Assembly (NCBI GenBank): GCA_964448185.1
Contig: CAYUVO010000071.1
Location: 1-13,330 of the forward strand
Direction of reading: 5' to 3'
DNA: 13,330 bases
DNA from: OFTM382 sp964448185
GTDB lineage: Bacteria; Planctomycetota; Phycisphaerae; Phycisphaerales; UBA1924
The notes below the pieces were generated by a model, which saw only the letters and a program-made list of their open reading frames with translations, was not told where the DNA came from and searched no databases. Both the position numbers and the translations under genes were made by a program. Positions 6,891 through 13,330 of the stretch are shown piece by piece (positions within the stretch are counted from its first letter, which is position 1; each line of letters begins with the position of its first letter).

Positions 6891-8342
6891 ATGGGAAAGA
6901 ACGAACATCAGCTCAAGCGCGTGACCGCGAGTCTTGCCGAATCGGCTTTGACGTGCGTGCTCACGATCGAACCGGGCTTCGAGCCCGATGCAACTTCGCT
7001 TGAGCTGTGCCTGAGCAGGCTCACGGAGCTTGGCATCGGGATCACCGAGTCTCTGCGGACGCAGGTCGCCGAGTGTTTGCGTGTCTACACCGAGTCGCCC
7101 AGCAAACCCGGACGAGCCGATCTGGTAGGCGAGCTTCCGGTCAACGGCGACGATGGCTGGTTCGAGTGGGCTGCCGAGTTTGACCCGGTAACAAGAGATA
7201 ACCACCATGCCGATGATGGCGCGGTTGATTATTACAACCAGTCTTATTACATCTGCGTGTCGGTCGGCGACGTGCTCGGAAAGATTCACCCGCCCACCGA
7301 CGGCGTGGATGGCGTCAACTTGCTCGGGCTCGGGGTTGCTGCTAAAGCGGGTCGCCCGGCATCGCTGGTGATCGATGACACACTTGTTCATACCGAGGCG
7401 GGCGAACTTGTCGCACAGGCTGCGGGTTCGATCGAGGTTGACGGCCACAAGATCCGCATCTCTCAAGAACTCGACGTCGAGGGCAGCGTTGACTTTGGCA
7501 CCGGGAACATCAACTTCGAGGGCAACGTCATCATCCGGGGCGGGATCAAGGATAATTTTCATGTCAAAGTTCGCGATGATCTTCGCGTCACAGATGTCAT
7601 CGAAGCTGCGCATATTCAAGTCGGACGAGATTTGTATGTTGCGACCGGGATCACAGGGCATGAGCGTGCGATGATCGAGGTGGGCAGGCACGCCCGCGCT
7701 CGGTACATCAACCAGGCAACGATTCGCGTGGCGAGAGACCTTCATATCCAGCGTGAGCTGCTCAACTGTGATGCGCACATCGGGGGTGATCTGATGATCC
7801 CCACGGGCGATGTCGTCGGCGGCGAGATTCACGTTCTGGGCGTCGTACACCTCGGTGTCCTTGGCTCCGAGGGCGGCATCACAACCGAGTTGCATCTCGC
7901 ATCAAGCCCCAAGCTCGAACATCAGATCCGCCGCGCAACCGCTGAACATCAGGCCGTTGCTGCCAAGATCGAACCTGTAGAGAACGAGATCGCCCAGATG
8001 CGGGCACAGTCAACGATGGACAACCAGATGCGCGAGCGGCTGACGGTCTTGAGCATGGATCAGATGGAGCTTGCTACCAAGCTTAAACGACTCGAAGAGC
8101 TTATCTCGCAACTCAGAAAAGTTTTCTCTCATCTCCGCAAGGTCGAGCTGAGGGTCAAGCGAGTGATCTACCCCGGCGTTCGGCTCGTCATCGGAGACAT
8201 CACCGCCGACATCGATTGCGGTCTCAAGGGACCGATCACTATCACCTATGACGAGAAGGAAGGCCCGATCGTCCGCGACCATTCGGGTTCGGAGATGTTG
8301 CTGACTTCGATCGCACGCATGCGTGAATCCAAGGCGGCTTGA
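6891..8342 (+). CDS. fapA: DUF342/FapA-family protein
   Basis: A 483-residue cytoplasmic protein of the FapA (DUF342) family; it has no signal peptide or membrane helix. The N-terminal 180 residues include the family lead IHPPTDGVDGVNLLG (132-146). Residues about 185-335 show the repetitive short-strand pattern of a right-handed beta-helix, with DFGTGNINFEGNVIIRGGIK (201-220) the best family match. Residues 340-425 form a charged coiled coil, followed by a conserved small C-terminal part with VIYPGVRLVIGD (425-436). A Vibrio FapA is tied to flagellar assembly and to EIIA-Glc; whether that role holds here is unknown. An in-frame TGA at 6885-6887 rules out an earlier start, and there is no good Shine-Dalgarno. 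Placement after cheY suggests a motility link. Confidence 0.85.
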   Translation: MGKNEHQLKRVTASLAESALTCVLTIEPGFEPDATSLELCLSRLTELGIGITESLRTQVAECLRVYTESPSKPGRADLVGELPVNGDDGWFEWAAEFDPVTRDNHHADDGAVDYYNQSYYICVSVGDVLGKIHPPTDGVDGVNLLGLGVAAKAGRPASLVIDDTLVHTEAGELVAQAAGSIEVDGHKIRISQELDVEGSVDFGTGNINFEGNVIIRGGIKDNFHVKVRDDLRVTDVIEAAHIQVGRDLYVATGITGHERAMIEVGRHARARYINQATIRVARDLHIQRELLNCDAHIGGDLMIPTGDVVGGEIHVLGVVHLGVLGSEGGITTELHLASSPKLEHQIRRATAEHQAVAAKIEPVENEIAQMRAQSTMDNQMRERLTVLSMDQMELATKLKRLEELISQLRKVFSHLRKVELRVKRVIYPGVRLVIGDITADIDCGLKGPITITYDEKEGPIVRDHSGSEMLLTSIARMRESKAA

Positions 8343-8378
8343 CGTACGACAACTGAGCCGACCTACGCTTGACTTCAA

Positions 8379-9131
8379 GTGTCAACATCAGAGCAACCCA
8401 TCAATCCCAGCGCTCTCAAGCTGCCCATTAGCGAGCTGTTTGTGTCGTTGCAAGGCGAGGGCAAACTCACGGGCGTGCCTAGCGCGTTCATCCGCGTTGC
8501 CGGGTGCAACATGCGGTGTGTCTGGTGCGATACGCCCGAGGCGAGCTGGGACCCTAAGGGCGAGAACCAGACCATCGGCGAAGTGCTCGCGTGGGTTCGT
8601 GCAAGAGGCGTTCGTCATGTGGTGCTCACCGGCGGCGAGCCCATGCTCTTTGACGCGGTCGGCCCCCTCGCGCGAGCGATCAAAGCGCAAGGCATGCACA
8701 TTACGATCGAGACTGCGGGGACCATCAACCGTGATTGGCCCATCGACCTGCTGAGCCTTTCGCCCAAGCTCGCCAACTCGACACCAACGGGTGACCCGCG
8801 CGATCCCGACGGACGGCTGGCGGTTCGTCATGAGAAAGTCCGGTGCGATCTCACGCCGATGCGCCAGCTCGTGCGATCAGCACAGGCTCGGGGCACCGAG
8901 GTCCAGCTCAAGTTCGTTGTCAGCAAGCCGGGCGATCTTGACGAGATCGAGACCCTGCTCGATGGGCTGGGCTCGGAGATCGCGTCCGAGAACGTGCTGC
9001 TCATGCCCGAGGGCGTGGCGACGCCCGAGCCCGAGCGGGTGGCCTGGGTGGCCCGGGCGTGCATCGAGCGGGGCTGGCGGTATGCGCACCGTCTTCATAT
9101 CGAGCTCTTCGGGAACGCACGCGGGACGTGA
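8379..9131 (+). CDS. queE: QueE, 7-carboxy-7-deazaguanine synthase
   Basis: A 250-residue radical-SAM enzyme that turns 6-carboxytetrahydropterin into 7-carboxy-7-deazaguanine. SLQGEGKLTGVPSAFIRV (23-40) precedes the cluster motif GCNMRCVWC (C43, C47, C50; CX3CX2C), then TGGEPML (84-90), and ETAGT (111-115). The GTG start is forced: a stop lies in frame at 8370-8372 and no ATG occurs before the cysteine motif. No Shine-Dalgarno is visible, and the 36-bp gap after the fapA-like gene is too short for a preQ1 riboswitch plus promoter, so it may be transcribed with the chemotaxis genes. queD follows after 21 bp. Confidence 0.95.
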   Translation: MSTSEQPINPSALKLPISELFVSLQGEGKLTGVPSAFIRVAGCNMRCVWCDTPEASWDPKGENQTIGEVLAWVRARGVRHVVLTGGEPMLFDAVGPLARAIKAQGMHITIETAGTINRDWPIDLLSLSPKLANSTPTGDPRDPDGRLAVRHEKVRCDLTPMRQLVRSAQARGTEVQLKFVVSKPGDLDEIETLLDGLGSEIASENVLLMPEGVATPEPERVAWVARACIERGWRYAHRLHIELFGNARGT

Positions 9132-9152
9132 CGGCGGCCATACCATGCGGGC

Positions 9153-9557
9153 ATGGAAGTCTTCCGCGACTTTACATTTGATGCGGCCCATCGGCTCGAA
9201 GGCTTGCCCGAAGGCCACAAGTGCGCCCGGTTGCATGGGCACACCTACCGCCTGACCGTGGCTGCCGAGGGGCCGCTCGACCAAGACATCGGCTGGGTCG
9301 TTGACTTCGGCGAGATCAACCGCGTCGCCAACAACGCCATCAACTTGCTCGATCACCAGGTTCTCAACGACGTCCCCGGGCTCGAACAACCTACGACCGA
9401 ACTGATCGCCGTGTGGCTCTGGAGCAAGATCAACCCAGAGCTCCCGGGCCTGAGCAGGATCACGCTCTACGAAAACGCCCGATCGGGTGTGACGTATCGC
9501 GGCGAACCCATCACGTGGACCCCGATCACACCGATCACACCGAGCAGCGATCCATGA
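9153..9557 (+). CDS. queD: QueD, 6-carboxy-5,6,7,8-tetrahydropterin synthase
   Basis: A 134-residue member of the PTPS/QueD family that converts dihydroneopterin triphosphate to 6-carboxytetrahydropterin. Zinc ligands are H13 (DAAHRL), H28 and H30 (CARLHGHTY); C24 is the catalytic cysteine. H68 in LLDHQVLND and the late Glu in LYENARS complete the site. The product is the QueE substrate, matching the gene upstream. The last dozen residues, TWTPITPITPSSDP, are a small low-complexity tail coded partly by a 9-bp tandem repeat. The stop overlaps the queC start as ATGA. No clear Shine-Dalgarno was seen. Confidence 0.95.
   Translation: MEVFRDFTFDAAHRLEGLPEGHKCARLHGHTYRLTVAAEGPLDQDIGWVVDFGEINRVANNAINLLDHQVLNDVPGLEQPTTELIAVWLWSKINPELPGLSRITLYENARSGVTYRGEPITWTPITPITPSSDP
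9522..9539 (+). repeat. 9-bp tandem duplication in the queD tail
   Basis: CCGATCACA occurs twice in a row and encodes the PIT-PIT part of the C-terminal tail. It lies after the conserved fold, so it probably does not affect activity. Confidence 0.6.
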
Positions 9558-10282
9558 GCACGCCCGCGGTGGTGCTGCTCTCGGGCGGACTCGACAGCGC
9601 CACGGTCCTCGCGTTCGCGCTGCGCGATGGCTACGAGGTCCACGCGATCACGTTCGACTATCACCAACGACATCGCATCGAGATTGAACGTGCGCGGGCG
9701 ATCGTCGAGCAAATGGCGGTCGCTTCGCACACGGTCTTCCCGATCGATCTTCGACAATTTGGCGGCAGCGCCCTGACCGATGACATCGACGTGCCCAAGA
9801 GCCCGCCCACGGCGGACATCGGCTCGCATATCCCGGTGACGTATGTGCCCGCGCGCAATCTCGTGTTCCTCTCGATCGCGGTAGCGCTCGCCGAGGTGCG
9901 AAGCTGCACCGACATCTTCATTGGCGTCAACGCGGTGGACTACTCGGGCTACCCCGATTGTCGGCCCGAGTTTATCGACGCGTTCTCGAATGCGGCGGGC
10001 CTGGCGACGCGGATCGGGATGCAGCAGACGCACGACCATCGCATCAAGATCCATACGCCGCTCTCGGGCTTGAGCAAGGCCGGGATCGTCGAGCTCGGCA
10101 CCGAGCTAGGCGTGCCTTTCGAGCTGACCATCTCGTGTTACGATCCGAACCAGGCAGGCGTGCCCTGTGGCATGTGCGAGGCATGCGTACTCCGAGCTGG
10201 CGGATTCAAGCAAGCGGGCTGCAGTGATCCGGCGCTGCGTGCAAGCACCATTCAAACCAAAGAGGCTCACGATGTGCATTGA
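9554..10282 (+). CDS. queC: QueC, 7-cyano-7-deazaguanine (preQ0) synthase
   Basis: A 242-residue ATP-dependent enzyme that turns 7-carboxy-7-deazaguanine and ammonia into preQ0. The PP-loop is LLSGGLDSATVLA (8-20). Other family motifs are VPARNLVFLS (98-107), GYPDCRPEF (132-140), and the zinc site with C195, C205, C208 and C211 (CYDPNQAGVPCGMCEAC). ATG 9554 overlaps the queD stop in an ATGA, typical of coupled genes; the longer open frame upstream lies inside queD and lacks family character. It completes the E-D-C run; GTP cyclohydrolase and QueF are not in the window. The gene end overlaps the next start by 11 bp. Confidence 0.96.
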   Translation: MSTPAVVLLSGGLDSATVLAFALRDGYEVHAITFDYHQRHRIEIERARAIVEQMAVASHTVFPIDLRQFGGSALTDDIDVPKSPPTADIGSHIPVTYVPARNLVFLSIAVALAEVRSCTDIFIGVNAVDYSGYPDCRPEFIDAFSNAAGLATRIGMQQTHDHRIKIHTPLSGLSKAGIVELGTELGVPFELTISCYDPNQAGVPCGMCEACVLRAGGFKQAGCSDPALRASTIQTKEAHDVH

Positions 10283-11222
10283 CCCGGACACGCTCATCAA
10301 AGCCTCGAAGTGGTGGGAGCTTGCGAGCCATCCGCGCGATTCGCTCAACGCCGCGTGGCGCGAGGTGCATCTCGCAGCCCAGCCCACAGCGGAACTCGCC
10401 CGGGCGTTCGCCATCCCCGAGCCCGACGACAGCCACACCGCGTTCGAGTGGATCAGCGGCCAGTCCATCACCGATGGCTACTTCCGCAGCGGGCTCATCG
10501 AAACACCGCGGGGCGCCGTTCGCGCAGCGCTTCGCATCTTCGATATGACGCTCTTTCTCATCAACGCCGACGGCGACGTCTACGACGAACTCGTGCTCTC
10601 GCCGGCACAAGAAGAGTCTCCCGTGGCAACTCCAGAAGTCACGCTCGAACAAGCCTTCGGCTGGGTGCTCACCACCGTCATGAACCTGTTCGATATCCCG
10701 GTTCGTCAAGCCACACAAGCATCGGCGAACCTGCCCGATCATCCCGTCTCCAAGGGCGAACCATTCGGCGCACCCAACCAACTCGCCCTCGTCGAACTCG
10801 TTCGGCTCTACTCCAACACCGCGAGCCTGCTCAACGCCATGAGCAACGCACTCGAAAACGACCACGAATCCACAGGGCGGGTGTTATGCTGGCCTCACCA
10901 CTTCGATCTTGCTCGGCTCTTCGTGCTCGAACGCGACGCAGCGGGAGAGATGACCCGCACCTTGGGCATCGGCTTGACTCCACCCGACTCTCTGAGCGAG
11001 AGCGGCTATTGGTACGTCTCGCCTTGGTCATCGCAACCAGTGCTGACAGCAGCCGACAAACAATCCAAGCTCACCAACGGACAGTGGCACGAGCGCGACG
11101 GTCAGCCGCCGATGGCGATGCTGAGCATCGAGGCGCTCCAAGGCATCGAAGACTGCGACGCGCAGCACCGGCTGGTGGCGGAGTTTGTCAGTGAAGCTGT
11201 TGCACGATGTGCTGTTGATTGA
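10272..11222 (+). CDS. Unknown conserved-looking protein, coupled to queC
   Basis: A 316-residue soluble protein with no signal peptide or membrane helix; I do not recognise it with confidence. The second half has a striking run of WPHHFDLARL (207-216), GIGLTPPDS (232-240), YWYVSPW (246-252) and QWHERDG (271-277). This pattern of a WPH-x-FD motif, a PxD turn and a YxYxxPW motif recalls DUF5996-like proteins, but that is a memory-based guess. The first half is mostly helical. ATG 10272 was chosen because AGAGG stands 6 bases upstream and the longer frame (from 10167) would overlap the QueC zinc site. The 11-bp overlap with queC suggests coupled translation. It ends 6 bp from the convergent lipoprotein gene. 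Confidence 0.8.
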   Translation: MCIDPDTLIKASKWWELASHPRDSLNAAWREVHLAAQPTAELARAFAIPEPDDSHTAFEWISGQSITDGYFRSGLIETPRGAVRAALRIFDMTLFLINADGDVYDELVLSPAQEESPVATPEVTLEQAFGWVLTTVMNLFDIPVRQATQASANLPDHPVSKGEPFGAPNQLALVELVRLYSNTASLLNAMSNALENDHESTGRVLCWPHHFDLARLFVLERDAAGEMTRTLGIGLTPPDSLSESGYWYVSPWSSQPVLTAADKQSKLTNGQWHERDGQPPMAMLSIEALQGIEDCDAQHRLVAEFVSEAVARCAVD

Positions 11223-11228
11223 ACGTGC

Positions 11229-11687
11229 TCACGACGCGATCTTGATTTCGAGTCGCCAATCCACAGCATCGGTGTTCAACGCATTCGATTCAAAGAACCG
11301 CTCCATCCGCGGCGGCACCAGCTCATACTTCCAGCCGGATACGCCGATCGGCCGGCCCACATGATCGAGCCACGTGAACTGATATTGCACGCGCGTCGGG
11401 CCGTCCTGCACCGAGCGGATCGGGACCGTCACACGCAGCGGCGAATGGGGCACCGAGGGCTGAACGACCGGTCGGCTTTGCACGATCAAGCCGATCAAGC
11501 CCTGTGCCATCGTGATCTGCGGGTACGCGCCGCTCACCAGCGGGTCCGGTCCCGGGCTCGCGGGCGCACGGGTCGTATCGCCATGACATCCGGTGAGTGT
11601 GGTCAAGGCGATGGTGCTCAGAGCGACTGCTTGGGCCAGTGCGCGCAGCGCGGTAGTGTTGAATGGAACGTGTGAACGATGGGGCAT
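11229..11687 (-). CDS. YcfL-like (DUF1425) lipoprotein
   Basis: A 152-residue predicted lipoprotein. An uncharged-rich signal stretch (about 14-33) ends in the lipobox LTGC with C34 as the lipidated residue. The mature part carries TRVQYQFTWLDHVGRPIG and a late DAVDWRLEIKI, which match the YcfL/DUF1425 pattern (R-x-QY-x-F-x-W-x-D and a Phe/Tyr/Asp-x-RL end). The role of YcfL is not established; it is a periplasm-facing lipoprotein often found beside LpoB and COG3014. GGGAG lies 8 bases before the ATG at 11687, and the COG3014 gene ends 18 bp upstream, so the two form an operon. A proline-rich linker follows the lipobox. Confidence 0.75.
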   Translation of the reverse strand: MPHRSHVPFNTTALRALAQAVALSTIALTTLTGCHGDTTRAPASPGPDPLVSGAYPQITMAQGLIGLIVQSRPVVQPSVPHSPLRVTVPIRSVQDGPTRVQYQFTWLDHVGRPIGVSGWKYELVPPRMERFFESNALNTDAVDWRLEIKIAS

Positions 11688-11705
11688 TGTGAAATCTCCC
11701 TCAAC

Positions 11706-13280
11706 TCATGGTGTGGAATCGTGAACTGCCGCACGCATCGCGCGGCCCGTGGTACTCGTGGGTACATATTCGCCGTGATCGGCGCCAAACAACCGTGTGA
11801 ACCCAATGCTCCCGCCCTGAGGCGTGTACATCGTGCTGCCGCCTTCGAGAATGTGCCCGCGAGCGCGCGATCGATCAGGGCCCGTGAGCACGTCGATGCC
11901 CTCGGCTCGATACATCTCGAGCAAGTCCTCGTACCGGATCGAGTCAGGCAAGCCCGCCCGACGATACTCACTCATCAACGTGCGCAGCGGCGTGCGCACG
12001 CATCGGCCCCCAAGAACCCAGGGCAGCGTCGGCTCGGTCAGCGAGCCCGTGACGTCGTTGGCATACCACACTTCGCCTGATTCAGCCCAGGCGTCGGTCG
12101 AACCTGATGCGGACGAATCGGGAATACGCACGAGCACCGCTGAGGCTCGCCCGTCCGGTCGAGGGCGAATCCCCAGAGGACGCAGCGAATGGTTTGACCC
12201 TTCGACGGCGAGTGTCGGAGGCTCGCGCCCGATCTTGATGGGCACCAAATATAAACGCTGAGGCAGTAGATCGTCGTAGCGCGTGTCTGCGCGCGCGTTG
12301 GATTTGGCGATCAGCCCGATGATGGCAGCACCGATGCCCGCAGCCTGCACCTCGGGCTCGTTGCTCGATGCTGCGACCGCTACGCCGCCAGCGGTCAACA
12401 CCGTGCCGACAGCACTCTTGGATCGGCGACCAGCGTCGAGACCGGTCCAGCGGTGATCGGCAGCCATCGCGTTGAGGTCGGTGACCCAGGGCCACGTCGC
12501 AGAACCCGCCGCGTCATGCACCGCTAGGCCGCGAGTATCTGATCTCGTTCGTACTCGGAACACGATCTCCGTCAGGTCGCTGCCCGTTGCCGCTTTGACC
12601 GGGCCTCGGCCCGCCTCGACCAGCAACACCGCGTCGTAGCTGCCGTGCTCAAGCTCATCGGCGAGCGAACCTACCCGAGCATCGGCTGTGCGCGCAGCAT
12701 CAAAGTGCTCGGCAGCTTCCTGCGCACGACCAAGCTGGCGATTGGCGACACCCGCGAGCAACCGACCGAGCACGAACTCTCCGTCGCCCGAAGCATCGCC
12801 CGCGTTGATCCGTTGGAGTGACTCGATCGCGGCTGCACGCGCGTTGCCCCATCGCCCCGTGGTCATGTCCGCAATAGCCACCAGACTCAGCGCCATCGCC
12901 TGCTCGTAGGGCTCACCCTTCCAGAACCGCACCGATTGCTCATTGACAAAGAACGGATCGGCGTCGTTGTTCGCATTGACTCCCTGCGTGCGCAGCGTGT
13001 CGTACACATACTCGACCCGGCGCGCGGCATTCGCGGGCAGCCCATCGAGCAGAGCAACGTGCATTGCTTGTTGCTGATAGAGCAACCGCTCGCGGCCCGC
13101 ATCGGGCGCATCGGCTTTGGCTGCGAGATCGACCCGCGCCCGGCTCGTTTGCCCACGGTCGAGCAGCGCAGCGACGCCGGGATCTGCTTGATACACGCTC
13201 TGGCACCCACCAAAAATAATGGCAGCAGCGAGCCCGAGGCATGCTGGCCAACCCCTGAACATGGCGCAGCACCCACGCAT
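11706..13280 (-). CDS. COG3014-type lipoprotein with TPR-like region
   Basis: A 524-residue predicted lipoprotein. The signal peptide ends at FGGC with C26, a slightly imperfect lipobox (Phe rather than Leu at -3). FWKGEPYEQAMALSLVAIAD (119-138) and TGRWGNARAAAIESLQ (141-156) look like TPR helices; LVEAGRGPVKAATG (220-233) and ADTRYDDLLPQRLYLVP (331-347) are family markers. Residues 289-326 are Gly/Ala-rich, possibly a membrane-inserting segment. No enzyme motif is seen. ATG 13280 was chosen; a TTG at 13283 and an ATG at 13262 are alternatives, the latter giving a shorter signal peptide. Function is unknown; family members sit near LpoB and YcfL, which hints at a cell envelope role. Confidence 0.75.
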   Translation of the reverse strand: MRGCCAMFRGWPACLGLAAAIIFGGCQSVYQADPGVAALLDRGQTSRARVDLAAKADAPDAGRERLLYQQQAMHVALLDGLPANAARRVEYVYDTLRTQGVNANNDADPFFVNEQSVRFWKGEPYEQAMALSLVAIADMTTGRWGNARAAAIESLQRINAGDASGDGEFVLGRLLAGVANRQLGRAQEAAEHFDAARTADARVGSLADELEHGSYDAVLLVEAGRGPVKAATGSDLTEIVFRVRTRSDTRGLAVHDAAGSATWPWVTDLNAMAADHRWTGLDAGRRSKSAVGTVLTAGGVAVAASSNEPEVQAAGIGAAIIGLIAKSNARADTRYDDLLPQRLYLVPIKIGREPPTLAVEGSNHSLRPLGIRPRPDGRASAVLVRIPDSSASGSTDAWAESGEVWYANDVTGSLTEPTLPWVLGGRCVRTPLRTLMSEYRRAGLPDSIRYEDLLEMYRAEGIDVLTGPDRSRARGHILEGGSTMYTPQGGSIGFTRLFGADHGEYVPTSTTGRAMRAAVHDSTP

Positions 13281-13330
13281 CAATCGATCACCAGACCTCT
13301 CGCAGCACGCGCCACCTCGGTCGAGGCGTG

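Noticed and set aside
6603..7895. 430-codon open frame on the - strand
   Set aside because: It lies antisense to cheY and the fapA-like gene, which have clear family motifs. Its translation is rich in Asp/Arg/His with no recognisable domain, as expected of a shadow frame in GC-rich coding DNA.
8343..8378. preQ1 riboswitch before queE
   Set aside because: The 36-bp gap has no C-rich loop and A-rich tail pattern and no hairpin of the expected kind.
9413..9553. Longer queC start inside queD
   Set aside because: The extra residues are another frame of the QueD end and precede the normal QueC N-terminus; ATG 9554 overlapping the queD stop is the standard arrangement.
10167..10271. Earlier start for the unknown gene
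   Set aside because: It would overlap the QueC zinc-site codons by more than 100 bp and has a Cys/Arg/Lys-rich lead; ATG 10272 has AGAGG at good spacing.
10310..11194. 294-codon + strand open frame inside the unknown gene
   Set aside because: The product is an Arg/Ser/His-rich low-information sequence. The other frame has a ribosome site, normal composition and motif-like aromatic clusters.
11223..11232. Possible bidirectional terminator between the convergent genes
   Set aside because: The only inverted repeat, CGTG-CT-CACG, has 4-bp arms and a 2-nt loop that cannot form a stable hairpin, and no T-run is present.
1..13330. CRISPR arrays, tRNA or rRNA genes, insertion sequences, prophage
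   Set aside because: No spaced direct-repeat array, no transposase-like protein, no terminal inverted repeats around a gene, and no RNA gene pattern was seen on either strand by reading.

Overview
The window looks like part of the chromosome of a moderately high-GC Gram-negative bacterium, most likely a planctomycete of the Phycisphaerae type. That placement is an inference from base composition, weak Shine-Dalgarno use at several starts, and the mix of genes (a chemotaxis cluster with CheX, a COG3014/YcfL lipoprotein pair, a queE-queD-queC run). No phylogenetic marker lies in the window. There is no sign of phage, transposon, CRISPR, rRNA or tRNA. It reads as ordinary core chromosome with tightly packed genes.

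Region 1 (2-8342, + strand) is a chemotaxis operon. It opens with the 3' end of cheB, followed by a 254-bp gap with several small inverted or direct repeats that probably holds the promoter of the next unit. Then come a membrane chemoreceptor with a c-type haem-binding CxxCH sensor domain, cheW, cheR, cheA, cheX, cheY and a DUF342/FapA-family protein. Together these give a full signalling loop: receptor, coupling protein and kinase form the array; CheR and CheB add and remove receptor methyl groups; CheY carries the signal to the motor; CheX removes its phosphate. The haem motif suggests the input is redox, a gas ligand or an electron-acceptor cue.

Region 2 (8379-11222, + strand) starts 36 bp after the fapA-like gene. 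It holds queE, queD and queC, which together make preQ0 (7-cyano-7-deazaguanine) from dihydroneopterin triphosphate, the queuosine precursor pathway. A fourth gene of unknown function overlaps the end of queC by 11 bp and is probably co-translated with it.

Region 3 (11229-13280, - strand) converges on region 2 with only a 6-bp gap. It encodes two lipoproteins: a COG3014-type protein with TPR-like helices and a glycine/alanine-rich segment, then a small YcfL-like (DUF1425) protein. In other bacteria these two families are often found with LpoB, a penicillin-binding-protein activator; no LpoB gene lies between them here.

The most interesting points are a degenerate second Hpt-like segment in CheA that lacks the phospho-acceptor histidine, the haem-type receptor with an acidic calcium-loop-like insert, the unknown gene coupled to queC, and the lipoprotein pair without LpoB. 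I found no clear evidence of a wholly new system.
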